A DNA stretch of 64,000 nt, from contig CAMVBK010000010.1 of NCBI GenBank assembly GCA_947165685.1, positions 9,181 through 73,180 of the forward strand, read 5' to 3'. Made by a program: the position numbers and the translations under genes. Each line of letters begins with the position of its first letter. Position 1 is the stretch's first letter. The DNA is from F23-D06 sp947165685 (GTDB lineage: Bacteria; Bacteroidota; Bacteroidia; Bacteroidales; WCHB1-69). This document shows positions 40,468 through 50,671 of the stretch, one piece after another. The notes beneath the pieces were generated by a model. It was not told where the DNA came from. It searched no databases and worked only from the letters and a program-made list of their open reading frames with translations.

Positions 40468-43215
40468 ATGGGGGACAAAGCGATACTGCATTTCAACGGA
40501 ACCTGGAGAAGCTACCAGCAGCGGATCCTGGACAACCTCGACTATCACGTGCGCGACAAGAAGCTCCATGTGGTGGCCGCCCCTGGCGCGGGAAAGACCA
40601 CCCTCGGCATCGAGGTCATCGCGCGGCTGCGGCGCCCGACCTTGATACTCTGTCCCACCAACACCATCAAAAACCAATGGCGGGACCGTATCCGCTCCTC
40701 CTTCCTCCAAAAGAAAGACTACGGCATCGTCTCCACCGTGATACGGAAGCCCGGCCTCCTGACAGTGACGACCTACCAGGCACTGTTGGCCGCTTTCTGC
40801 GGACGTTCGGAAGAAGGGGAGGAGTCAGAAAAAAATGCAGAACACGAAGAGGCAGAAACCGCTACCGACTCCATCGCGTCATCCGCCCGATTCAAGAAGG
40901 AGAAGGCCGACGAGGTCATCGCCATCCTGAAAGCCGCTGAGGTTTCCATGCTTTGCTTCGACGAAGCGCACCACCTGCGGAAAGAATGGTGGAAAGCCCT
41001 GACCTACCTCAACGAGCACCTGAAGCCGAAGCAGACCTTGGCCCTGACGGCCACGCCTCCCTACGACGCGGACTACGCCGAATGGAAACGCTACCAGGAC
41101 CTCTGCGGCGAAATCGACGAGGTCATCTCCATCCCGGAACTGGTGAAAAACGGCGACCTGTGCCCCCATCAGGACTTTGTCTGGTTCTCGCCCCTCAAGC
41201 AAAACGAGCGGGAATTGCTGAAAAAGCACAACCAGAATGTCGGGATTTTCGTCGAGATGCTCCAAAACGACACGGAGCTGCTGGACAGCCTGTCGGGGAT
41301 GGCGTTCTTCGAGGCGCGGGAATCCGACATCGAGATGCTTCTCGAATCGCCGACATTTTATGTGGCCATAGCCTCCTTGCTGAACGCCAAAGGCTATCGG
41401 ATTTCAGAAAGCTTTTTGGAATTGTTCGACGCGAGCCAGGCGGACCTGCCGAAATTCAATCTCCAGCAGGCCACGGCGTTCCTCAACGGCTTTTTCGGAA
41501 ACGAGGCCGAATGGCTCAAGCCCTTGGAACCGAAAAAAGAGCACTATTTCGAGATTGCCAAGAGAATGGGGCTTGTGGTCAACAAGAAGGTCGTGCTCAA
41601 CGAAAGCCTCAAAATCCGAAGGATGATTGCCGGCAGTGTCGGAAAGCTGGACGCCATCGTCGAGATTGTCCGGCTGGAACATGCCCAGCTGAAAGAACGG
41701 TTGCGCATGGTGATTCTGACAGACCATATCAAGATGACCGATACCGCCTGCCAAAGTATGGGGGTGGTGCCGATTTGGAGAAAGCTCAAGGGGGCTGTCG
41801 AAAAGGACATTGCCATTGGCGTGTTGTGCGGTTCGCTGATCCTGTTGCCGGAGCATATCATCGGGAAACTGTATAAAGCATTGGAAGACAACAATATCCC
41901 GAACGATTCCTTCAAAATCAGCCGCTTCGAGAACGACACCGGCTATATTCGGATCATCCCCAAGATGGGCATCCGCAACCATATTGTCGGCATGATAACG
42001 GAGATGTTTTGTGCCGGCGACCTGCAAATTCTGGTCGGCACGCAGGCGCTGCTCGACGAGGGCTGGGATGCGCCCGCCATCAACTCGCTGATCCTCTCCA
42101 GCACGGTGAGTTCCTACATGCTCTCCAACCAGATGCGGGGACGCGCCATCCGAATCGACAAAGACCATCCGGACAAAGTCTCGAACATCTGGCACCTTGC
42201 CTCCATCGATTTCCCCGAAAAGGAAGATTCTTCCTTATTAGGGACCTTTTCGGACAATGATATGGAGAATATCTGTCTCTACACTTACGACCTCATACAA
42301 CTCTCCGCCAGATTCCAGGGGTTCGAGGCGCCGGGCTACTATGGCAAGCACGAGATAACCTCGGGGATAGAGCGCATTTTGGAAGCGCCCAGTGCCAATC
42401 CGATGATTGAAATGCCGCTGAAGAACAAGGTGAAAAGTCTCGAAGACCTCACCAAAAAACTCGCCCCCAATCGGGAGCAGACACGGCAGTGGTGGAAAGA
42501 CGCATTGTATCTCGGTTATGGACGCATCAGGCAGAGGAGCCTCTCCACAGGTGTCCAAACCCCGAAAATGACCACCAGGTTTTTGATGTACAAAGGGTAC
42601 AAGTTCATTGTCTCCTCGTTCTTGGCAACCGTTCTCGTGACATACTTGATTCTTTTAAGAGCGTTTCCGCCCCTTCATCTCTCTGTTCTCGCGGCGGCAG
42701 TTGTAGTCATATTCTTTGGAGTGGTTGGTATGAAATACCTCAAGACGGGAACGGTGGAGGGCGTTTTGAAGCAAGTGGCCATCACCGTATTGGAGACATT
42801 GTCATCGCAGGGGTTGATAAAAACGTCCATCAAGAATGTCGGGCTGCACGTCTCCGAGGCTGACGGCGCGCTCTTTGTCTGTTGTTCCAACCTGCCCGCC
42901 CAGGAGAACAACCTGTTCATACAGTCCCTGCAGGAGTTTCTCGACCCGGTGGACAACCCCCGCTACCTCCTTGTCAAACAGGACAAAATCTTCGGGAAAA
43001 TCAGGCAAACCGACTATTTCTCCGTCCCTGCAATCCTGACGGCCAAAAAGAGCGGTGTCGAGACATTCAAGCAATTGTGGGAGAACCATATCGGGGAGTG
43101 CGAGATTGTCTATACCCGCAACCTCGAAGGTCGGAAGCTGCTGCTGAAGGCACGCAAGGAGGCCTCGTCGGCAATCTCTCGCCGAAAATCCAAACGGCTC
43201 TCGAAATGGCAGTGA
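40468..43215 (+). CDS. Superfamily 2 DEAD/DEAH helicase with C-terminal membrane helices
   Basis: 915 residues. Helicase core: Walker A AAPGAGKT (37-44), DEAH-type motif II CFDEAHHL (near 163), LTATPP motif III (near 193), and motif VI QMRGRAIR (near 555-562) preceded by LVGTQALLDEGWDAP. After the core, residues about 711-755 contain two adjacent hydrophobic helices (KFIVSSFLATVLVTYLILL and LSVLAAAVVVIFFGVVGM). A basic domain of 160 residues follows, ending in SRRKSKRLSKWQ. A helicase tethered to the inner membrane is unusual and fits a DNA-uptake or phage-injection surveillance role, which is inference only. It converges on the TamB fusion gene. Confidence 0.8.
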   Translation: MGDKAILHFNGTWRSYQQRILDNLDYHVRDKKLHVVAAPGAGKTTLGIEVIARLRRPTLILCPTNTIKNQWRDRIRSSFLQKKDYGIVSTVIRKPGLLTVTTYQALLAAFCGRSEEGEESEKNAEHEEAETATDSIASSARFKKEKADEVIAILKAAEVSMLCFDEAHHLRKEWWKALTYLNEHLKPKQTLALTATPPYDADYAEWKRYQDLCGEIDEVISIPELVKNGDLCPHQDFVWFSPLKQNERELLKKHNQNVGIFVEMLQNDTELLDSLSGMAFFEARESDIEMLLESPTFYVAIASLLNAKGYRISESFLELFDASQADLPKFNLQQATAFLNGFFGNEAEWLKPLEPKKEHYFEIAKRMGLVVNKKVVLNESLKIRRMIAGSVGKLDAIVEIVRLEHAQLKERLRMVILTDHIKMTDTACQSMGVVPIWRKLKGAVEKDIAIGVLCGSLILLPEHIIGKLYKALEDNNIPNDSFKISRFENDTGYIRIIPKMGIRNHIVGMITEMFCAGDLQILVGTQALLDEGWDAPAINSLILSSTVSSYMLSNQMRGRAIRIDKDHPDKVSNIWHLASIDFPEKEDSSLLGTFSDNDMENICLYTYDLIQLSARFQGFEAPGYYGKHEITSGIERILEAPSANPMIEMPLKNKVKSLEDLTKKLAPNREQTRQWWKDALYLGYGRIRQRSLSTGVQTPKMTTRFLMYKGYKFIVSSFLATVLVTYLILLRAFPPLHLSVLAAAVVVIFFGVVGMKYLKTGTVEGVLKQVAITVLETLSSQGLIKTSIKNVGLHVSEADGALFVCCSNLPAQENNLFIQSLQEFLDPVDNPRYLLVKQDKIFGKIRQTDYFSVPAILTAKKSGVETFKQLWENHIGECEIVYTRNLEGRKLLLKARKEASSAISRRKSKRLSKWQ

Positions 43216-43251
43216 ACGGCTGTCCTTTACCAGAGGCTCAGGCGAAGAACC

Positions 43252-46200
43252 TCAGAACGGATAGCCGATGCTGAAGTTGAAGCGAATGCCGTCGAGGGCA
43301 GGCAAATTGTAGTAAGTGGTGATCGGCCGTGTGTAATCAGGGGTGCCATCCTTGGCATACCTGTAGGTCTGGAAGGGGGCGTGAATGCCCACGCCCATAT
43401 CGAAACGGAGGACGAGTCCGTCGATGTCGAGGCGAAGTCCCGCGCCCGTGCCTAAGGCTATCTGTTTCGCGAGGTTCGGATTCCCGAAAAATCCATCCTG
43501 CAGGTCTTCGGTGAGTGCCATGGTTTCGACAAGTGCCGCATAGTCTTCGCTGCTGAGGAGTTCGGAGGTGTTCTGCCAATTCCAAACGTTGCCGGCATCG
43601 AGGAAAACGGCGCCGTAGAGTTTCCATACGATGGGGAAGCGCAGCTCGATGTTGGCTTCGAGCTTGATGTCGCCGGCGTGGAAGAAGTTTTGGTTGTATT
43701 TCGGGCTGTAGAAATTGCCCGGTCCGTAGGCGTAGGGCGCGGACGCGCGCAGGCTGTTGGGGCCGCCGGCGTAGAAGGATTCGGAGAGCGGGGCAAAGGC
43801 GGAGTTCCCGAGCGGGATGTTGGCGCCCGCGAAAAGGCGCGTCGCGATACACACTTGTTCCGTCAAGTTGAACTTGTTCCACAGCTCGGCCGTCACTCTT
43901 ACAAACTGGTTGAACGGGACATTGCCGATAATCGGTTTGTTCTGCTCGCTCCACTTACGCCCGAAGAGGCTATAGACGGCGTTGATCAAGTTGCCCGATT
44001 CTTTGATTTCGAAGTCGATCATGGTGTTGACCGGCCGCTTGGTGCGGTAGTCGTTGTAGGTGATTCCGTAGCCGACAGAAGGCACGAACTCGTCCCCGGC
44101 AAGCACTTTGAGGAGTTCCGGATGTTCGGTGGCGTTGTGGATCAGGTCTTCCGACTCGACATTCACCTTGACCACGGAGAGCGAGAAAGGCGTGAAGACG
44201 TGCGTGACATGGCGGGACGGGCGGATGAAATACGAGAAGGCTCCCGAGAACTTGTGGATACCGTATCCGCCGGCAATGTTCTCGTACTTGTATCCTATCC
44301 TATAGCGCGTGTCGCCGTCAGGGTTGTTGTTGCCTACCCAGTGCAGGTAGGGGAAGACAAGGGCGGCGTCGGCACCGAACTTGTAGGTGTCGGTGACTTT
44401 CGGGTCTCCCGGATGCCGGTTGCGCAGCGACCAGTAATAGGCCCCGTAGCCTTTGACCACGAACGTCTCCCCGCGTCCCAGGAGATTGCGTATCGAGTGG
44501 GTGAGCGTGAGGTTCGGGCCGATGCTGTTGTTGGAGCGGTAGGCGACGTCCGCATCCGCCGACAGATTGTACGTACGCGGGATGGAATCGCCCAAGGAGC
44601 GCAAGAAATAGTTGCGTTTCCACTGCTTGGTGGCCCCCACGCCCAAGCCTGACTTGTTGAGTTCGCCTTCCAGGATGTTGTCATAGTCGCGCTGTGAGTA
44701 CATTCGCAGAAAAACATTGCCGGATTTGGTCAGCTTGTATTCTGCGGAGATGAGGCTGAGCAACCCGTTGGCTTTGTTGACTTCCGGATTGTCGGAGATG
44801 GTGGAGCCGACCGTGATGCGCAGCTTGTCTTTGAACAGCGTCTTGCTGATGGCGATGTTCATGTCGTTGGTCTTGCCGGCGGCATGCACGGTCTGTCCGC
44901 TGCTGATGTCAATATCGACGATTTTTCCCATCTTGGAGTTGGCCATGGCGGCATTGAGGCGGCTGTTGACGATGCTGGACAGGGCATATCCATCGCGTTG
45001 CGCTGCCACGTTGCTTTCGCCCATATACATTCCGGTGGTCAGCAATACGGCCGCTATGCCTTCGCGCGTGTCTTCATCCATGGAGGTGAGCTCTCGCGTG
45101 ATGGTCTCGTCGTTCGGCGCTTCGAGGAAAAATCCGATGGTTTTAAGCCCCACCGAATCGATCTGGCCGTTCACGCGCACGCCCGTGTTGAAGACCACGC
45201 GGCGCGTCTCCTCGCCCTCCGACTGCACATCTGCCTTCACCTGTTGCGAGGCGGAGACGTTCACCATTGCCTGCCCTAAGGGACCGTTAAAGGCGACGTG
45301 GCTTCCCGAATCCACATGGAAAGGCATGATGGGGTATAGATTGGGCGAATAACGAATCAGCCCGTCATCCACATAGAGTTTTCCGCCTAAGTCAAGCTCG
45401 CCCACGGCGGTGTTGTACTGCACGTTGATGGTGCCGGACGGCTTCACTTGCGCCAGGTTCTTCTTGTCTATCGGGTAGGTGATGTCCGTGGTGGGCAGGA
45501 TGGTGATATCCACGTCCGCGAGAATGCTGTCTAACGGCCCGGTCACGCGTCCGCGGATGTCGGTCGCCAAGTCGCCATAGACAGGGAACGGTCCGCCCTG
45601 CTCCAATTTCACCGGAGAGAACTTGTCTGCGGAGAGATCGACATCCAACCGCATGGTGTTGAGGTTCAACCCGCCGTTCAGAGCCAGGTAGGAACTGTCG
45701 ATGCTATAGATGCGCACATCATTGAGTTTCAGGTTATTGTGTTCCATGACGATAGGTGTTTCACCCAAGCTCAACGTCACATCGTAGGGCTTGTAGGTGG
45801 CACTCACCTCTATCGGCAGCACTTCGGCGGAGAGGTCTAAACGAGCTGGCCAGCCGTCTGCGGTGGCCTTGGCCTGGGCGAGACCGTAGAGGTCGATGTC
45901 CTCTAATTGCAGGATGCTGTTCACCAGCTCAAGCGGGATGTCGTCTAACCGCACGTCTGCTCGCAGGGTGTTCTCATACAGTTCCGACGGCGAGATCAGG
46001 AAGTCCGCCGTTCGGTTGCCGAGCTCCGTGTTGCCATACAGGAGGCTGTCCAACGCGAGGTGTCCGGTTCCATTCAGCTCGCGTCCGTTCCGCTCCAGGT
46101 CAAGTTGCAGCATCGCGTCGGTGCAGATGCCTTCCACGCTCATCACGCCGTCGGTGATGCTGGTGTTGGCCGTGAGCGAGGCGGTGGTCTTGCCTTCCGT

Positions 46201-48051
46201 CATGCTTACTCGCAATGCCGCCGAGGCAGCGGGCAGGCGCAGCCCCGCACTGTCGTCCGAATGGTCGATGTACGGGATAGAAGCATCCAACGTCAAATCT
46301 GTTTGGAGGGAATCGGATTGCAAGAATAGCGACACTTCGTTGATGTCCAGCCCTTTGCGCTCGATGATGGCCTGAACGGGGCTGCCTTGCTCCAGTTGTA
46401 TGGATGCCTGTAAGCCCGGAATGAGTCGTCGGAGCGTGTCCAACATCGTCAGGTCTTGCAGCGAGGTGATGGCGTCGATAAACGCAGTGTCGGTGACGAC
46501 CCCTAACACGGGTTGCACGTTGTCCACCAACCGGAGGACATGCGTCGGGCTTTGCGCATCGACGGTGAGTCCCTGCGTGGTCAGGTATAGCGTTGTGGAG
46601 GTGTCCGTGGTGAAGTCGAGGTTCAGCGAGTCGATGTCGAAAACCTCGCCCGCCACGTGCGCGACCACGTTTTTCATTTGCGTGTGGTAGTCCACGTTCA
46701 TCCGCTCCGGTGTCAGGAAATCCGACACGCGGAACTGATGCTCCGATTCTGCATTCAGCTGCATGTCCTTGTCCGTCATCGTCACCGGCAGGTGCAGGTT
46801 CCCGACCACGGTCTTGTTTGCCAGTTCGGCTTCCAGCATCATTCCGGAAACGTTGAATTGGTTATAGACGCCGTTGGTCAGTTGCATGGCTAATTTGCAC
46901 TTCATCGCGGCGGAGCGGGGATCCAGCCCTTTGCCCCGCGCATGTATCTCGCCGGCCAATTCCACGTGGGAACTGTCTTTGAGGAAGGGCCTTGCATCTA
47001 CTTGCTCGACATTCACCATCATGTCATAGACATCATCGTCAATGTCGTAGAACCCCTTCAAGTTTGCCCTGCTGCCGCGATAATCGGCATGACCGGCCAG
47101 ATCTATGCGCAGCGTCTCGATATTCAGCTTTGCATTCGCCAAATCGACTTTCGCCCCAAGGGAATCGGAGCGGGCGTGCAATCCCGTCGAGTTAATCAAG
47201 TCGGTGTTCAGATCTACCAAGGCATTTCCGTGGATGGTGTCGAGATACAAATGCTTTTTGCCGAGTGTGAGCGAAAAATCCCCTACGTTCAGGCGGCGGG
47301 CGTCGTAGCTATTGCCGCCCACATCGGCCAATACATTCGTGCTCAGGGTTTTGGCCCTCAGGTCCAGCCCCAATGGATTGAGGACGAAGCGCACATTGCG
47401 CAGCTCGCCGTCCGGTATGTCGAAAGCCATCGGGGTGGAGGTCGTGTCCGTCGTGTCGGCGGGGGTGTCGCGCAGGCCGATGCCCACATACGCGTCCGCC
47501 AGCTTCAGCCCGTGCAGCGGGTACTCTCCCTTCGTGATGCTGAGCCCAGGACTCTTTACATCCAGATGTCCTACAATCGCGTCGATGCCCACTGCTGCTA
47601 TCAGCGTGTCGGAGTGGACGGTTGTCTGGTTCAGCAACAGCTGGTCCACCACGATGGTGCGGGCCGTGAAGTCCGTGTTCGCCACGCCTTCACCGGGTTT
47701 CAGCACGTTGCCTTGCAGGCGCAGGTCGTGCACGTAGAGCAGCGTGTCGTGGCCGCGGTGGCCGATGAAGAGACTGTCGATCTCGATGTGCAGCGGCAGG
47801 TCGCCCTCGCCTTTGTAGGCGCGATAGAGAATCATCGGAGAATGGTGGAAAGGGGAGAGGTAGAGCCGTCCCAGATCCACATCCAGGTCGGTCCGCTTGT
47901 TGACTTCCGTCACGCATTTCTGCAGGACGGCCGTGCGGGCTCTGGGCGTGACCAGGACAACGGTTACGGCAATAGCCAGCAACAGCACCAGTCCCAAGAC
48001 GGTACCCACCAAGATGCATGGTATTTTCCAGATCAGACTCTTTTTACTCAC
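43252..48051 (-). CDS. TamB-type translocation/assembly protein fused to an Omp85-family outer-membrane barrel
   Basis: 1599 residues. An N-terminal membrane anchor (IWKIPCILVGTVLGLVLLLAIAVTVVLV) is followed by long AsmA/TamB beta-helix sequence to about residue 1145, ending in the TamB_C pattern (TVGSTISDNPEVNKANGLLSLISAEYKLTKSGNVFLRMYSQRDYDNILEGELNKSGLGV). Residues about 1160-1599 match the 16-stranded barrel of TamA/BamA-type proteins (GPNLTLTHSIRNLLGRGETFVVKGYGAYYW, FYAGGPNSLRA, AVFLDAGNVWNW), with a terminal aromatic (SIGYPF). POTRA domains are absent. In most genomes barrel and TamB are separate genes. The chain would span inner membrane, periplasm and outer membrane. Confidence 0.82.
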   Translation of the reverse strand: MSKKSLIWKIPCILVGTVLGLVLLLAIAVTVVLVTPRARTAVLQKCVTEVNKRTDLDVDLGRLYLSPFHHSPMILYRAYKGEGDLPLHIEIDSLFIGHRGHDTLLYVHDLRLQGNVLKPGEGVANTDFTARTIVVDQLLLNQTTVHSDTLIAAVGIDAIVGHLDVKSPGLSITKGEYPLHGLKLADAYVGIGLRDTPADTTDTTSTPMAFDIPDGELRNVRFVLNPLGLDLRAKTLSTNVLADVGGNSYDARRLNVGDFSLTLGKKHLYLDTIHGNALVDLNTDLINSTGLHARSDSLGAKVDLANAKLNIETLRIDLAGHADYRGSRANLKGFYDIDDDVYDMMVNVEQVDARPFLKDSSHVELAGEIHARGKGLDPRSAAMKCKLAMQLTNGVYNQFNVSGMMLEAELANKTVVGNLHLPVTMTDKDMQLNAESEHQFRVSDFLTPERMNVDYHTQMKNVVAHVAGEVFDIDSLNLDFTTDTSTTLYLTTQGLTVDAQSPTHVLRLVDNVQPVLGVVTDTAFIDAITSLQDLTMLDTLRRLIPGLQASIQLEQGSPVQAIIERKGLDINEVSLFLQSDSLQTDLTLDASIPYIDHSDDSAGLRLPAASAALRVSMTEGKTTASLTANTSITDGVMSVEGICTDAMLQLDLERNGRELNGTGHLALDSLLYGNTELGNRTADFLISPSELYENTLRADVRLDDIPLELVNSILQLEDIDLYGLAQAKATADGWPARLDLSAEVLPIEVSATYKPYDVTLSLGETPIVMEHNNLKLNDVRIYSIDSSYLALNGGLNLNTMRLDVDLSADKFSPVKLEQGGPFPVYGDLATDIRGRVTGPLDSILADVDITILPTTDITYPIDKKNLAQVKPSGTINVQYNTAVGELDLGGKLYVDDGLIRYSPNLYPIMPFHVDSGSHVAFNGPLGQAMVNVSASQQVKADVQSEGEETRRVVFNTGVRVNGQIDSVGLKTIGFFLEAPNDETITRELTSMDEDTREGIAAVLLTTGMYMGESNVAAQRDGYALSSIVNSRLNAAMANSKMGKIVDIDISSGQTVHAAGKTNDMNIAISKTLFKDKLRITVGSTISDNPEVNKANGLLSLISAEYKLTKSGNVFLRMYSQRDYDNILEGELNKSGLGVGATKQWKRNYFLRSLGDSIPRTYNLSADADVAYRSNNSIGPNLTLTHSIRNLLGRGETFVVKGYGAYYWSLRNRHPGDPKVTDTYKFGADAALVFPYLHWVGNNNPDGDTRYRIGYKYENIAGGYGIHKFSGAFSYFIRPSRHVTHVFTPFSLSVVKVNVESEDLIHNATEHPELLKVLAGDEFVPSVGYGITYNDYRTKRPVNTMIDFEIKESGNLINAVYSLFGRKWSEQNKPIIGNVPFNQFVRVTAELWNKFNLTEQVCIATRLFAGANIPLGNSAFAPLSESFYAGGPNSLRASAPYAYGPGNFYSPKYNQNFFHAGDIKLEANIELRFPIVWKLYGAVFLDAGNVWNWQNTSELLSSEDYAALVETMALTEDLQDGFFGNPNLAKQIALGTGAGLRLDIDGLVLRFDMGVGIHAPFQTYRYAKDGTPDYTRPITTYYNLPALDGIRFNFSIGYPF

Positions 48052-48123
48052 GACTTCTTCTTCTTTCCCGATTCTCTTTGTTATGGATTTTGTTCGCGTT
48101 TGTGTGTTGGATCAGGGTCAGAT

Positions 48124-49764
48124 TCACGCTCTGAAGACTTCCTCGCCGTCCACGATGGTGGCGACAATGTTGGCTTGTCCGACCTTTTCGATGTCGTCAT
48201 GCAGGAAATCGCAGTCGAACACCGCCATGTTGGCAATCTTGCCGAACTCGATGGAGCCCATGCGATGTTCCTGGCGCCACTGGCGGGCAACGTTGATGGT
48301 CATGGCGCGCAGCGACTGTTCGCGGGTGATGGCTTCCTTGAGATTGTGCGGCTTGTCTATGCCGCCGAGCACCTCCTTCGGGTATGAGCGTTTCTCCGCC
48401 GTGTAGATGCTGTATTTGACATTCATCATGGGGGAGACGGGGAAGTCGGAATGGAAGACCACGTTGGCGCCTGCATCGAAGAAGGACTTGATGGGATAAG
48501 AGTGTTCCGCCAGTTCTTTGCCGACATACGAGACTTCCAAATCGTATGTTCCGGGGACCTCTGCTGTCCACAGTGGCGGAACTGCCGGTATGGAGCCGGT
48601 TGCCGCCATGCGGCGGATATCCTCAGGGGTTACGAAATGCAGATGCGCCAGCACGTTGCGTTGGTCAAGGTCGCCGGTGATTTTCTGTGCGTCCTCGATG
48701 CAGCCCAGCATGAAGTGGACGGCGCCGCCTCCCTCGGAGTGGACATGGACGGAGAGTCCCTCCTTGTCCGCTTCCGTAATCAGTTCCACCATCTTGTCAT
48801 GGTCGTTGAAGCGTTCCACGCCGTGATAACCGGGCTGGTCCAGATAGTCTTGGTTTTGCCAGGCTGTGTGCGCTTCGGTCACGCCGTCTAAGAAGGCCTT
48901 GGCACCGACAACGCGGAAGTATTCTCCGCTGTACGTGGCGCGGTCTGCGGCGATGCGGGCGATCTCCGCCTTCGGGTCCTCAATGTTGTCAAGGACGTAC
49001 ATATAGGCGTATGTGCGCAGCTTCAGTTTGCCTTCTTTTTCCAGTTCATGGTAGGCCTTGGGGGAATCCCGGTAAACGAGCTCCGCGCCGGCGTCGGCGA
49101 CGGCGGTGAAGCCGCTGCTGAGGGCGAAATCCTGCCATGCCAGCAGATAAGCTTTGGCATCATCCAATGTGGTGGGGAGCTTCGGTACAATCTCGAAGAC
49201 GGGATTTTCACAGATGTAGCCGTCCGGTTCGCCGTTGGCGTCCACATGTACCATGTCGTAGCCGATTTTCTTTGCGTATGCCGCGTCGATGCCGGCCCAC
49301 TCCAGCGCTTTGGTGTTGAGCAGCATGGAGTGCCCGCCGCCGGTATGCATGAACAGCGGCTTGTCGGAGCAGATCTCATCAAGATAGGCCTTGCTGACAT
49401 ATTCCTCGTTTTCAACCCATCCCGATGCCAGATAGAACTTGCGCTGGGGGTTCTTCGCGATGAAATCCTTGATGATTTCGCGGTATTTGGCGTAGTCGGT
49501 CAAGCCAGCTTCCATCAGGTTCGCCTGCCCGATAAAGCGGTCGCCGGCGAGATGGCCGTGGCTGTGGGATTCGAGGAAGCCGGGGTAGATGTAGTTGTCG
49601 CCATAGTCCAGCACTTGTGCGTCGGAGCCGCCGAGTCTTTTTGCCTCCTCCACCTCGCCGATATAGGCGAACACACCGTCCTTGACCAACGCTGCCTTGG
49701 CGAAGGGCTTTTTTTCATCCATCGTGATGAAATTGCCGATGATAATCGTTGGTTTCGTTGTCAT
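48124..49764 (-). CDS. Amidohydrolase family protein (YtcJ/Amidohydrolase_3 type)
   Basis: 546 residues. TKPTIIIGNFITMDEKKPFAKAALVKDG is the beta-sandwich start. GFLESHSHGHLAG holds the HxH metal ligands, HVHSEGGGAVHFMLG and LAHLHFV further histidines, and HSDFPVSPM the catalytic aspartate. The C-terminal GSIEFGKIANMAVFDCDFL completes the composite beta domain. It hydrolyses an amide or N-formyl type substrate. The product is unknown. It lies upstream of the TamB fusion on the same strand with 72 bp between, where no promoter was recognised, so the two could be co-transcribed. Confidence 0.88.
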   Translation of the reverse strand: MTTKPTIIIGNFITMDEKKPFAKAALVKDGVFAYIGEVEEAKRLGGSDAQVLDYGDNYIYPGFLESHSHGHLAGDRFIGQANLMEAGLTDYAKYREIIKDFIAKNPQRKFYLASGWVENEEYVSKAYLDEICSDKPLFMHTGGGHSMLLNTKALEWAGIDAAYAKKIGYDMVHVDANGEPDGYICENPVFEIVPKLPTTLDDAKAYLLAWQDFALSSGFTAVADAGAELVYRDSPKAYHELEKEGKLKLRTYAYMYVLDNIEDPKAEIARIAADRATYSGEYFRVVGAKAFLDGVTEAHTAWQNQDYLDQPGYHGVERFNDHDKMVELITEADKEGLSVHVHSEGGGAVHFMLGCIEDAQKITGDLDQRNVLAHLHFVTPEDIRRMAATGSIPAVPPLWTAEVPGTYDLEVSYVGKELAEHSYPIKSFFDAGANVVFHSDFPVSPMMNVKYSIYTAEKRSYPKEVLGGIDKPHNLKEAITREQSLRAMTINVARQWRQEHRMGSIEFGKIANMAVFDCDFLHDDIEKVGQANIVATIVDGEEVFRA

Positions 49765-49831
49765 AAATTACGTTAATTCATTGTTTTCGAAAATATGCAC
49801 AGCTGCAGGCTTGTAGAAATGGCCCGTTGTC

Positions 49832-50404
49832 TTACTTTGTGTACACGTCGTCCCGTCTGTATAATTCTGGAACCGCCGCACCCGAGGTGCCTGCCATCAT
49901 GGCGCCCACAAACGCTTCGAATGCCTCCTTGTCGAACTCCTCCTTGGAACAGGCGATGATGAACTCAGTGCCGTTCATTTTGGTGAACCATCCGGTTTCA
50001 TGGAAGCCGTTCTTCAGGTAAAATCTGCGTCTCCGCTCGCGCTGCTCGGCGTTGTCGCTCTCTTCAAACGGGCTTTCGTAAGAGAACCAGAACGGGGTGT
50101 CGCCATAGTACTCAAGGATGGCCTTGAAAGCCTTGCCGCCGATGCCGCTTGAGCGCAGCTCCGGACAAGTGGCGAAATAAACGCCATAGACACCGGACTC
50201 GCCCCTGACGCCGAAGTAGAATCCGGAAAACTTATCCGGGGTCTCATCGGGATAAACGCCGAGCAGGTCGCACGGCAGCTGGTCCAGGTATGCGAGTATG
50301 CCGTCCAGACTCATGGGACGCTCGTTTTCGGGGAATGCCTCTTCGAACAATTTTTTGAGAGCCGGAATGTCGGGGTGGCTCGGATTAAGTTTTTTCAGAA
50401 TCAT
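49832..50404 (-). CDS. GNAT-like acetyltransferase
   Basis: 190 residues from the ATG at 50404. LNPSHPDIPALKKLFEEAFPENERP and YFATCPELRSSGIGGKAFKAILEYYG contain the acetyl-CoA loop (RSSGIGG) of GNAT enzymes, and RRFYLKNGFHETGWFTK is the C-terminal strand pattern. An AAGGAG sequence lies 10 bp before the ATG on the minus strand, a true Shine-Dalgarno motif that is rare in this window and supports this start over the one at 50479. Substrate unknown. Confidence 0.8.
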   Translation of the reverse strand: MILKKLNPSHPDIPALKKLFEEAFPENERPMSLDGILAYLDQLPCDLLGVYPDETPDKFSGFYFGVRGESGVYGVYFATCPELRSSGIGGKAFKAILEYYGDTPFWFSYESPFEESDNAEQRERRRRFYLKNGFHETGWFTKMNGTEFIIACSKEEFDKEAFEAFVGAMMAGTSGAAVPELYRRDDVYTK

Positions 50405-50641
50405 GTTGTTCTCCTTTTTAACGTTTTTGATGACTAATTTATGTTTTACAAGCTCGCCCGGCAAACAGGAATCGAGCATTAAAAAAGTGACTTGAAGAAT
50501 TGTTCTATTGTTTGAAATTCAACTTTTTAAGATGATGAATAACATAAAAAAAACAATCTTTTCTGCCACCCCGCAAAAATACAATAAAAATCGAGATGAT
50601 GGATTTTTTTTTCTGGCGTTGCAAGCATTCCACAATTTTGT

Positions 50642-50649
50642 TATTTTTG
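50642..50649 (+). promoter_or_regulatory. -7 element (TATTTTTG) for the flavin reductase-rubredoxin gene
   Basis: TATTTTTGC 22 bp before the ATG at 50672. The remaining 230 bp back to the acetyltransferase gene are AT-rich and hold nothing else recognised. Confidence 0.6.
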
Positions 50650-50671
50650 CATTCTCAATAAACCTGTTTTT

